Below, in pieces: positions 1-10,129 of a stretch of DNA of 64,000 nucleotides. Every line of letters starts with the position of its first letter. Within the stretch, counting starts at the first letter, position 1. Source of the DNA: Sordariomycetes sp. S80-01Y (lineage: Eukaryota; Ascomycota; Sordariomycetes); assembly GCA_037042185.1 (NCBI GenBank), contig JAXQJY010000029.1, positions 2,170,001-2,234,000 of the forward strand, in the 5' to 3' direction. The position numbers and the translations under genes are program-made. The notes below the pieces were generated by a model that searched no databases, had not been told where the DNA came from, and worked only from the letters and a program-made list of their open reading frames with translations.

Positions 1-3000
1 ACCGCAGGATGTTGGGGTAATGCTCGTCCAGACAGATCCCATCGCAATCAGTGAAACAGACGCGGCTGTCACTGTGGCGCAGGGATCGGGGAAATGAGGG
101 CTTGGGAAAGGGGCGGCCGATTGAGGGGCTAGACGTACCTTTCTTCTTTTTGGAGCCGCCTAGGCCCCAGAAACTGAAAGCATCACTCGAGGGCTTCTTT
201 CGATCGGCGTCGACCTCCGCAAGGAGCTTATCCACCTCGTCGGGATCCAGCTCTGGCTCTGGTTCCACTTCCGGCGCTGGCTCCGGCTCCGGCTCCGGAT
301 CCTTGGGCTTCTTCTTTTTGTCCTTATCCTTGTCCTTGGACTTTTTGTCCTTCTTCTTTTCCTTCTCTTTCTCCCTCTCTTTCTTTGCGGCCTCCTCTGC
401 TTCTGCAGCTTCACGGGCAGCTTGCTCTTCAGCCTCCTTTGCAGCCGCCTCTTCGGCTTCCTTGGCTGCGGCATCATCGTCTTCAGCGGGACTGCCTTCG
501 ATAGCAGCGTTCGCCTCAGCACGTCTGTCGGCATTGGCCTTGAGGATCTCGTATCGTTCGCGATCCTTCTTCAAGAGCTTGCCCATGCGCTTGACCTTCT
601 TCGCCTCCAAGGCCTCGAGCTCCTCTTCCTCTGCGGCGATTTCGCCAGCAGCCGCGTCCTCAGCCTCTTTTGCAGCTGCTTCCTCGGCTTCCTGAGCTGC
701 GGGGTCCTCTTCTTCGGGGGCAGGTTCTGGGGGGTCAGCAGGGTCTGCTGCTGCTGCCTCTGCAGCGCGCACGTCAGCCTTCGCTTTGAGAACCTCATAT
801 CTTTCCTTCTCACTCTTCTTAGAGAGTTTGCCTTTCTTCGCTTTCTTGGCCTCGAGCTCAGCGAGTTCCGCATCTTCTGCTTCGCGCTCGGCAACCTCAG
901 CCTCACGAGCAGCAGCCTCCTCTGCTTCTTTTGCCGCTGCGGCTTCCGCTTCTGCCGCCTCTGCCGCTGCTTGGTCTTCTGCCTCTTTCGCTGCCTTCTC
1001 TTCCGCCCTTTTGTCTGAACGCTCTTTAAGATAAGCATATCTCTCGCGCTCCACACTCTTGACAAGCTTGCCTTTCTTGGCTTTCTTCGTTTCAAGCTGG
1101 GCTAGCTCATCCTCTTCAGCAGCGATATCGGCCTCGTCGGCCTCAGGGCTAGGGGGTTCCTCGGGCTCGGGAGGAACTTCCTCCACGACAGGCTCAGGCT
1201 CAGGCTCAGGCGCAGGTTCGGGTTCTGCATCTGCCGGAGGAGCATCAGCATCCTTGGCTGCCTTGGCATCGGCTCGTTTTTCGGCGCGCTCTTTGAGAAC
1301 CTCGTACCGCGCTCGCTCGGACGATTTGCCAAGCTTGCCCCTTTTCGCCTTCTTTTCTTCCAGAGCTTGCAGCTCTTCTTCTTCAGCAGCAACCTCCGCC
1401 GGGTCTTCTTCAGGTTCGGCAGGCGCCTCCGGCTCGGGCTCGGGCTCGGGCTCAGGATCTGCTGCTGGTTCAGGTTCAAGCTCTGTGGGACCACTGTCTA
1501 CCTCTTTTGCAGCCTTTGCGTCGGCCCTCTTTTCGGCCTTTTCCTTGAGCACTTCGTAGCGTGCACGTTCCGCAGACTTTGACAATTTCCCTTTCTTTGC
1601 TTTCTTTTCCTCTAATGCTTGCAGCTCGGCCTCTTCGGCAGCGACTTCAGTCGGGTCCTCTTCAGGTTCTGCTGGAGCCTCTTCAGGCACAGGTTCGGGT
1701 TCAGGAGCAGCTTCGACTTCAGCGGCGTCGGCAGCAGCAACCTCTGCTCGCTTTTCGGCGCGCTCCTTGAGCTCGTCATAGCGTAAACGATCTGCTGACT
1801 TAGAGAGCTTTCCCTTCTTAGCCTTCTTCTCCTCGAGAGCTTGAAGCTCAGCCTCCTCAGCGGCAACTTCAGCAGAGTCCTGCTCAGGCTCAGCAGACGG
1901 TGGCTCAGGGTCGGCCTCAGGTTCGGCCGCAGGCTCTGGCTCTGGCGCTGGCTCAGGTTCGGCAGGAGGGTCGGCCTCGGCAGCTTTCGCTGCTTTAGCC
2001 TCAGCACGTCTGTTGGCGCGCTCTGTCAGCTCATCGTATCTGGCACGATCTACTGACCGACCAAGCTTGCCCTTCTTGGCCTTCTTGTCCTCCAGAGCCT
2101 GGAGCTCAGCTTCCTCGGCAGCAACCTCGGCAGCGTCTTCCTCTGGTTCGACGGGGGGCTCATCGCCTGGGGGTGCGGGTTCAGGCTCTAGTTCAGGTTC
2201 GGGTTCAGGCGCTGCTTCAGGGGCAGCTGCTTCTGCTTCCTTGGCAGCCTTATCAGCAGCCCGCTTCTCTGCTCGGTCTCTCAGCTCGTGGTAGCGCTCC
2301 CGATCTGCTGTCTTCACAAAGCGGCCTCTCTTAGCCTTCTTCTCTTCTAAAGCCTGGAGTTCAGCCTCCTCAGCAGCGACTTCGGCATCATCGACTTCAG
2401 GGACTGCATCATCTGCAGGTGGTTCCGGCTCAGGTTCAGCAGGAGCGGCTTCCTCAGCGGCTTCCTCAGCAGCCTTCGCCTCCGCGCGCTTGTCGGCACG
2501 CTCCTTGAGCTCGTCGTACCGTGTACGATCGGCCAATTTGGCCAGCCGACCCTTTTTCGCTCTTTTGGTCTCCAACTCAGCAAGCTCCTGCTCCTCCGCG
2601 GCGATCTCGATGGCCTCGGCTTCTTTTGCTGCTGCGGCGTCGGCCTCCGCATCGCCGTCAGGAGCTGGGGGATCCTCCACCGGTGCTTCAGCTTCAGCTT
2701 CGGCGGCAGCAGCTTCAGCAGCAGCAGCTTCGGCCCGCTTATCGGCGCGTTCCCTCAGGACCTCATGCCTCAAGCGGTCCGAAGTCTTGGCAAATCGCCC
2801 CTTTTTGGCCTTCTTCGCTTCAAGATCGGCCAACTCCTGCTCCTCTGCGGCGATTTCAGCTGCTTCAGCGTCCTTCGCCTCCTGGGCTGCAGCGTCATCA
2901 GCTTCGGCAGCAGGTGGTTCTTCAGTCTGCAGAGCCTGGGCTTCATCAGCTGCTGCGGCAGCAGCGGCCTCTTCGGCCTCTTTGGCTGCCTTAGCCTCGG

Positions 3001-6000
3001 CGCGTTGGTCTGCCTTGGCTTTCAGCTCGTTGTATCGATCACGGTCGGCAGATTTGGTGAGTCTTCCTTTCTTGGCTTTTCGAGCCTCAAGGTCAGCCAG
3101 CTCTAGCTCCTCCGCCGCGATTTCGGCATCTTCCGCCTCATTTGGGCCAGGATCAGCGTCAGGGACGGGCTCAGCCGCCTCAGGTTCGGCGGCTTCAGGT
3201 TCAGCCGGCACTGCTTCAGCCTCCAGGGAAGCCGCAGGCTCTGCTTCTTTGGCTGCTTGGTCTGCTGCTCGCTGGTCTGCCTTGGCTTTCAGCTCATCGA
3301 GACGAGTTTGATCTTTTTTAGGAAGCTTGCCCTTTTTGGCCTTTTTAGTTTCCAGAGTTGCCTTTTCTTCCTCCTCTGCAGCGATCTCGAAAGCTTCAGC
3401 ATCAAGGCGTGCTTTCTCTTCCTCATCGACTGCTGGCTCTTCCGCTGGTGGTGGCGGGGCTTCCTCAACGGGCTCGGCGGCGGCGGCTTCTTCCGCCTCC
3501 TTTGACAGTTTCTCCTCTGCTCGGCGGTCGGCATTGCCCTTCAGTAGCTCGTAGCGATCCTTGTCCTTCTTCAGGATCAGCTTGCCCTTCTTCGCTTTCT
3601 TGGCCTCCAACGCTGCCAGCTCTGCTTCTTCAGCAGCAATCTCAAGAGCCTCAGCTTCAGCCTTGGCTTGCTCTTCAGCATCAGCCTTCGCCTTCTCCTC
3701 GGCCTCTTGCGCCGCAGCATCGGCCTCGGCCGCGGCAGCTGCTTCAGCTTCCTTGGCTGCCTTCTCTTCCGCTCGCCGGTCAATGTTGGCCTTGAGCACA
3801 TCGTATCGCGCCTGGTCTTTCTTGAGAAGCTTGCCTTTCTTGGCTTTCTTGGCCTCGAGTGTAGCAAATTCGTCTTGTTCAGCTGATGCCTCGAAAGCTT
3901 CTGCGTCGGCCTTTGCTTTCTCTTCAGCTTCGCGTGCAGCGTCTTCTACTCCGGTGTTAGTGATCCTAGTGGCTGTCTTCATCTTATCATGTACGCACCA
4001 GCCGAATCCTTTTTAGTCCCAAGATCCCAAGTGTCGTCGTTGTCGTCAGCCCAAGAAAAGGTGCCCTTCTTCTTTTCCTTCTTACCGGTACCCCAGGAGC
4101 TGAAGAAATCGGCATCGCCTGTGCCGGTGTTGGTTCCGGGACCGTCATCTAATTGAATCAGGTCATCCGTCGCCTTTTTGTCCTTTTTGGTACCGCCCCA
4201 TGTGTCCCATATGTCGTCGTCCTTTTTGGGCTCTTCTGGAACTGGGTCGTCGAACAGGGAATTCTTCTTCTTGGTATCCTTCTTCTTGGCACCCCAGAGA
4301 CCCCAGCTGTCGTCCTTTTTCTCTTCCTCCTTAGGTTCGTCATCTGCGAATATTGAGTTCTTCTTCTTTTTGCCGGCGCTGAGGCCCCAGCCAAAATCAT
4401 CATCCATGGGTTTGGCCGCCGGTGGATCAGGAGCTGCCGGTGGATCGTCATCGTACAACCCGCCCTTTTTTTTCTTCTTCCCTTTAGAGGTGACAGCGCC
4501 CCAAATGTCATCCGCCGGCGGAACATCGGGTGCTGGAGGGGGCGGATCAGGGGTTCCGAAATCATCAAGAAGGGAGTTCTTGGCCGTAGTCTTCTTCTTA
4601 GTCCCTCCCCATGTGTCCCATATGTCGTCCGTATCTTTCTTCTCCTCGGTCTTTTTCTTATTCTTGCCTAAAATAACATACTTGTTAGCAGGTTCGCCCC
4701 GCGTCTAGTAGTGGCCCAGATGCATCATTGCCACCACTTGCCATGGGATCGGGCGAGGAAGCTTTCTGGGCTGCTTTCGTTATCTTACCGGCTGCTGTGA
4801 AGCCCCAGCCTTCATCTTTGGCATTATCGGCTTTTGGCGGTTCTGTCTCGTCGAAGGCTCCAAAGGAAAAGGTCGACTTGTCCTTCTTCTTGGTTTTGCT
4901 CCAAGGGTTCGAGCTTTCATCGCCGGCGGCGGCAGCATCCCCGCCCTCCCCGCCGCCGCCTGACCAGTCCCAGCTACTTCCACCTGTATTCCATTTGTTC
5001 CCCCATGAGCCGAGATTGTTCTTGTTGTCCGTGCTTCCAAGGCCGGCCGAATCGTCCCCCAATTTGATCTCGTGAAATGCATCTGTGCCAAAGTCGGACG
5101 TGGGGATTTCCGGCAGTCCCTCACCAGCTTTGCCCTTCTTCTTCTTCGACGTTGCGGTGGTAAAATTAGCCCAATCGTCATCGGGGTTGTCTCCTCCACC
5201 ATTGTCGCCGTTGCCATCAGCACCACCGCTAGCTCCGCCGTTCCCAGCATCACCGCCACCGTTTGGGTCGCCGCCATTGCCGTCCCCGGCTGGCTCGTCC
5301 TTCTTTTCTTCGCTATTGTTGTTTCCCCAGCCAACAGGTGCCGCGGCGGGTTTCTTCTTCTTCTTGGCGTGCTCCCGTTGCCCCGCCTGCGAATTGAAGT
5401 CGATGGCTACGTCTGACATAGGATCTCTGAGGAGGTCGTCCTCGGCTCGGCGCGCGCTCGTCGATGAAGCAGTATGACTCGGCAAGGGCAGATCGACAGG
5501 GCTCGGGGATTCGTGTCGATGTGCGCAATCGTCGGTTCCGGATGGATCCATGACTTGATCTGTCGCTGAAGGTGACACAGCGCCACGCGGTCCATGTCTA
5601 TTCCATGGGGGCAAAATCTCTGGCACTTGCAGTGATCTGGCGGCATTGTAATTCCGCGGTGAATCAAGAAATTGTTTCTGATGTAAACAGAGTCAGCCAA
5701 GAGCCAAAACCGGGGACCTAGACCATTGTGGCTTGAGAGTTTCACCGTTTGCCCCGTAACTTGAGGTTGGCGGCCGGGGCACGCTTTGGCCTGCCACAAG
5801 CCATCGAGTCGGGACGGCTAATACTGGGGAACAAGGGCGAGTCAAGCAGAAATAAGATTCGAACTTGATAGTGCACAGGTGACGACGTACCTTGACAAGT
5901 TGTCTTCCGTTGACCCAGGCCTGGGCGATCATGCCCAAGTGTGCGCGCAGCCATCGCTCATCCGACCCAGTCTGCGAGGTCTGGTTTGGTGGCCAGAGAC

Positions 6001-6052
6001 GGTCGTTTGCGAAGGAGCTTCCGGTGAAGGCCAACACCTCGGCCGCGGCCAT
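1..6052 (-). CDS. Giant Lys/Glu/Ala-rich tandem-repeat protein, unknown function (3' end beyond window)
   Basis: I do not recognise this protein. Reading from the 5' end, the exons are 6052-5891, 5677-about 4735, 4667-3999 and 3945-1, with the frame still open at the window edge (over 1,900 residues). The start is chosen at 6052 because the context CACAATGG is strong and exon 1 (54 residues, ending QLVK at a GTACGT donor) splices in frame to exon 2 through a CTGAC branch and CAG at 5678; a later ATG at 5419 would also give a product. Exons 2-3 are Gly/Asn/Asp-rich with recurring Trp/Gly then Lys-run motifs (WGLWGAKKKD, SSWGTGKKEKKKG, DIWGAVTSKGKKKK). Exon 4 holds 14 units of about 80 residues with a core like KKAKKGKL...RYDELKERAEKRAE, which looks helical and highly charged. 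The array ends in a Lys-rich run and another WG-KKKK motif, then a Cys-containing stretch (CFTDCDGICLDEH). The exon 2/3 donor is ambiguous (GTGGCA or GTGGTG). A GTACGT at 133-138 could be a donor, but the frame stays open through it. Confidence 0.82.
545..3860 (-). repeat. Tandem array of 14 coding repeats, period about 225-265 bp
   Basis: Fourteen copies of a core with the pattern ALExKKAKKGKL, then a charged segment RY(D/E)xLKxxAxxRAE, lie at roughly 3840, 3590, 3330, 3070, 2805, 2560, 2330, 2075, 1820, 1595, 1345, 1080, 835 and 590. The cores are separated by Ala/Glu-rich spacers at both ends of the array and Pro/Glu-rich spacers (EPEPEP) in the middle. Copies have diverged at the DNA level, so the array is not a recent satellite. 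It is entirely coding within exon 4 of the giant gene. Confidence 0.9.
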
Positions 6053-9000
6053 TGTGGAAGATGGGACTCGTCTGCTGGAGGCAAAGCGGCGCAATCATGG
6101 AAGCTGCTGGGACAGATGCTGTCGGTCGAAATGGAGAGCGCGTAGTAAAGGGTGGGAGGCGAGCCAGAGAGCTAGCTTTCAGCCTCTGTATCTGGTCTGT
6201 TCTGCTCGCCGGGATGTGGCGTTGTGGGAAATATCGGCGTAGATGCTGACGATGCCCTATGTTACAGAGGCGAGACGGTCAGTTCGAGGGCGCAAAAAAA
6301 AGAAGCAAGAACCAAGAGCCTTTCTTGGATAAGATAAAAAGGTGACGGCGGAAGCTGGGGCAACCCGTCGCCCACTGGCGCTCTAGCGATCCTTGTCCCT
6401 GTCGGTTTGGCGTCACAGCTACCGATCCTTGGAGAACCCTTTTTCGGGGCGCCGACCGCCAGTTGCCAGCCAGTTTTTTTTTTTCGTCCTTTTGAGCGCA
6501 GAGGTCTCACGGCGGCGCACCGAGGCGGAAAGGGGGGGGGATCTTGTGCGAGACACTGGCAGAGGAGGGACGTACGTTGTACTGTACTGTCAGCCGAGCG
6601 TGTCTCGAGGAGTTCTGCCGAGCGGCGATATGCGGTGATGGCACAAGAAAGGAGCCAATGACGCCCCCGATCGCCCTTGCTTTGGGAATGCTCGCGCCCC
6701 CTCGAGCCACTCGCAAGCGAATGAGGGGCGGTTCAAGCGATGGTTGTACAATCAAGTGTACAGGGGCAAAGGATTTTTGGTGAAATGATACGGCTGGGCA
6801 GTCTCTCCAGCAACAACCAGCCCCTTCACCAAGCGAAGGAAGAGAGCTAAGCACCACGTACGAGTACTGTACAAGACTCAATCGTAGTGCCGGGGAGGAA
6901 ACATGGGTAAAATGGGACAGCCGCCACTTTATTGAAATGCGAGGCGAGGCGTCCAAGGTACCCTCCCGCTTGTCCAGCTAGCATTGATACCTTACGCAGC
7001 GTCCTGCGCACTGCGCTGCGGATTGGACCCATCGGCCCATCGACCCATCGACCGCTGGAGCTTCCTTCTGTTTTGGTCCGAGTACTTCCAACTTGGATCC
7101 TGGAAGGAAGTCGGAGGCTGGGGGCGGGGCAGCCCGTCAAATGGCCGCCAATCCCTCCCGGTGCATCACCAGACTCGCACTTGACCACCACCACCACCAC
7201 GCCATCCATGCGGTATGGCGTCGAGACCAGTACTTGCGAGTACTGGCCTTTTTTGCAGCCAACAATTATCATCTGAGACATGGCATTCGTGCGACGACGC
7301 CTCTCCCTCGCTTGCCTGCAAAATTTCCCTCCCTCGCTGACAACTTGAAGCAGCTCGGCTCGGACGACAATTATTACCACGTTCGCGCCTCAAAATCCAG
7401 TCAGTAGGATATCATGCTCCATCGAATGCATACACATCATGCAGGCGGCATGCGCCTTCATGCTGCTCTCCCTCCGCTCCCTGCAAGCTGGTCGCGGGTA
7501 TTTCCTGGCCGTGTTGACGGCGCTCGTCCCATGCTCGTACCGCAGAGTAGATCTTCTTCTTTTGGTCAAACCCATTTGTGTCATTTCAAACCAAGTAAAG
7601 TGGTTTTTGGCGCTCTAGGTGAGACCTTGCCCTCGACCACCACCAACGGTGTATCGCCACCCTTGTCTGCCCTTATCACATTCCCTGCTCGTCCTGCACC
7701 TACCACCTGTGAGGAGAGATGTTGGAGCTGTGTCTCACGAACTCGTCAAAAGGCACACCCAAAAACAACAACAAAAAGAAGGGGTCCCGCAAGCCGGCGC
7801 GAACGACTCTTCATGCGATGGAGATGCGCTATGCGGCTGCGCCCAACGCAGCAAAACAGCAACCCAGACGTGGCAGGGCGACAGCGACTAGCTGGGGCGA
7901 ATCAGTAGCAAACAGCCGGTAACCTCTACGTACGAGACTGGGCAGCCATGCACTGCTACGCATGTACCCGGGACCTCGTCGCGCTGGTGTCGTCCACTCA
8001 AAGCTGGACCATTCGTCATTGCGTCTCCATGCCGCGGCAGCCCTCGGGAACTAACGAGGCCCTGCGTCTTCTTTTGGCTGTGCTCGCTTCCTATTCGATC
8101 GTCACTTCCTCACCGCTCAATTCAAGATGTGGCCACCTAACAGCGACCAGACGAAAAAACAACGCGTCTTGGGCTCCTTATGCGCCTTCACATCTGCCTT
8201 GAGTCGCAGCCAGCAAGGATGCAATGGAACATGATCGAATTGTTTTGCATCCTTAGCCGAAGATGACCGGCAGATCCTCGTGGGTCGCCCGTCCAACACA
8301 ATGAAGTAGATGAAGCTCCCAACCCGGATCAGTGGCGGTCAGACCCGACGAGACGGAATCGGCTGGCCGCTGAGCTGTTCGTCTCCTTCGCAAGTCTTCG
8401 GTATGAGTGTTTCCGGAGACCACTGCCTTACTTTTCAAGCATCTTCGATGGAAGTAGCTCACTTTCGGTCAGCTTGAGACCCCAGCACCAGACTGCACAA
8501 ATGAGAAGCTTCCAGCGAACGAAATTTGTAAAAGGAAGATGCACATTGATAGACTCATGCATTGTCGCATGGCAATATGCGCTTGACAAAGGCACGAAAC
8601 ACGATTTCACGTGGCATTTTCAGCCAGCATTAGGAGTCTTGGATGGGATGCTGGTCTCCGGTTATGTACAAGTACATGGCCAATGGCGACGGACTGTTGA
8701 AGTCCCGGATTGAGTCTGTCGAGTTACTGCCTACCTTGCCTACCTTGCTTCGTACCTTAGCTGCTGCGTCTAGTAAGCAGTGACTACAGTAGCTGCCTCC
8801 AGTATTATCGTGATCCGTCACCAACTCGCATCTCCCACCGATTTTACCGGCGGCTTGTCTGCGGGGTTTCCGGGTCTGGTTGGATTAGGTAAGGTCGTCA
8901 ACCAATGGACTCACTTTGCCAGTGCCCGCACTTGGTTACTCCAACGTGGAAACAGCCTGAGGCCCGCGGGGGGTTTTTGGGGGGGGTTTCCTGGGCTGCG

Positions 9001-9288
9001 AGGAGAGCTCGGCACTCCATCGACCAGACCTCAGGGCATTCATCGACCGTCAGTATCTCGCTCGCCCGCCCAGCTCCAGATCTCACCTCGTCACACCACT
9101 GCTCCTCATCTCCTGCGAGCGTCCTCCGAGCTTCCTGCTCCCGATCGCCTCCCTTGATCCGCTTCGCCGACCTGCCATTCTTCGCGGATACCCCGGATGG
9201 TCTGGAAGATGTCTGGTGGCTCATGGTGAAAACCTCACTCAAGCCCACGATAGCGACCCCTTGAAGTCTAACGACTCCCCCGATATGA
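6053..9288. other. Intergenic region, 3.2 kb, no gene recognised
   Basis: This holds the 5' flank of the giant repeat gene and the upstream region of the DUF7053 gene. It contains a T11 tract near 6474, a run of about ten G near 6530 and a short CCA repeat near 7185-7200. Short open frames occur in all directions, but none has a recognisable domain, splice-consistent extension or convincing start, so I call no gene. Confidence 0.6.
8968..8995 (+). other. G-run cluster, possible G-quadruplex
   Basis: Runs of six, eight and three G are separated by TTTTT and TTTCCT. Three tracts plus the possibility of splitting a long tract make a four-stranded fold possible. It lies about 400 bp upstream of the DUF7053 gene start. 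Confidence 0.4.
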
Positions 9289-9366
9289 GACCAAGATCAA
9301 GACCAAGATCACCACCACATCCACAACCGCAACCGCAACCGCAATCGCAATCGCAATCGCAATCAC
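9289..9366 (+). repeat. Simple repeat: 12-bp direct repeat then CGCAAY hexamers
   Basis: Two copies of GACCAAGATCAA/C (9289-9300 and 9301-9312) are followed by three CGCAAC and four CGCAAT hexamers. The tract ends about 30 bp before the ATG of the DUF7053 gene, so it is probably in the 5' leader. Confidence 0.85.
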
Positions 9367-9394
9367 ATTCATAGCCACGCTCCACACATCCATC

Positions 9395-10024
9395 ATGAGA
9401 GTCCAACGCCAGTTCTACATCACCGTCCCAATCCCCCCGTCCCTCCCTGCCTCCGTCGTCATTCAAACCCTCCAGACAGTCTCCCCCGTCATCCGCAATC
9501 TCGGCACCCTCTCCCGCTACGAGGAGACCTCCGCCGGCGGCGAGCCGGTCGCCTCCGATCCCTTCTTCTACAGCCACACGTCGGGCATCTCACCCGGCGG
9601 TAGCCTGCCTGCCGTGGCAAGCTATCAGATCTTTGAGCTTATCACGCTGGCGCCGGGGCTGACCAAGGAGGTCAACTATCCCGCCTACTTTCAGAAGGTC
9701 AGTGATGGCCTCAGGGTGAGGGCGAACGGGGCGGCGGGTATCACGGGATGGTGTGAGTTCACCGTGAGACACAGGCAGAGCGCGGGAAGTTCGCCGGATG
9801 GGAGCGTTAGCACGCCCAGCACGGCCGCTGGCGCAGAGGAGTACGAAATGTATGAGAGTGTCGTCGTCGAGGCAAACTCGCTGCTCATGCCCTTCGTCTG
9901 CCAAACCATGGAGTTTGCGCACCGGGGGCTGTGCGACAAGGTGCTGCAAGAGGCTGCAGATAGATATGCCTCTGAAATGCACAGTTGGGACCACACACCG
10001 CCGACGATGATGGGCGGATACTGA
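9395..10024 (+). CDS. DUF7053 domain protein
   Basis: An uninterrupted 209-residue frame. It begins with a short beta-strand-like opening (RQFYITVPIPPSLPA) followed by the signature order of the fungal DUF7053 family: an N-terminal helix of the type SVVIQTLQTVSPVIRNLG, a central part resembling the family's beta-sheet region (PAVASYQIFELITLAPG), and a C-terminal half with a conserved strand ending in a hydrophobic helix (LLMPFVCQTMEFAHRGLCDKV). The function of the family is not known. The ATG at 9395 follows a purine/CA-rich leader and is the first in frame. No signal peptide or membrane segment is seen. The family assignment rests on overall pattern only, so it is moderate. Confidence 0.72.
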   Translation: MRVQRQFYITVPIPPSLPASVVIQTLQTVSPVIRNLGTLSRYEETSAGGEPVASDPFFYSHTSGISPGGSLPAVASYQIFELITLAPGLTKEVNYPAYFQKVSDGLRVRANGAAGITGWCEFTVRHRQSAGSSPDGSVSTPSTAAGAEEYEMYESVVVEANSLLMPFVCQTMEFAHRGLCDKVLQEAADRYASEMHSWDHTPPTMMGGY

Positions 10025-10129
10025 CACCGGTGATCCTGGGAAAGACGTGTACAGTAGGGCGTTGAAGGGACCAAAACGGACAAGCGTTGGGGGACTGAAT
10101 CAATTTCCTATGGACTCAACGACGCTCCT

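Noticed and set aside
133-138. GTACGT as the donor ending the repeat exon
   Set aside because: The frame stays open and coding-like to the window edge, and no visible acceptor restores that frame; kept only as a caution.
51-3795. Long Ser/Ala- and Leu-rich open frames on the plus strand across the repeat array
   Set aside because: They are mirror images of the Lys/Glu/Ala-coding minus strand. The minus-strand frame is continuous over almost 4 kb, repeats in frame and splices to upstream exons.
4735-4750. GCAAGT as a GC-AG donor in the giant gene
   Set aside because: It would be phase 0, but the acceptor at 4668 continues in a frame that needs a phase 1 donor.
8474-8713. 79-codon plus-strand frame in the left intergenic region
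   Set aside because: Starts at TTG; no family resemblance or coding-like composition.
9239-9577. Minus-strand frame with Cys-Asp and Cys-Gly dipeptide runs
   Set aside because: This is the reverse translation of the CGCAAY hexamer tract and the start of the DUF7053 gene; no family character.
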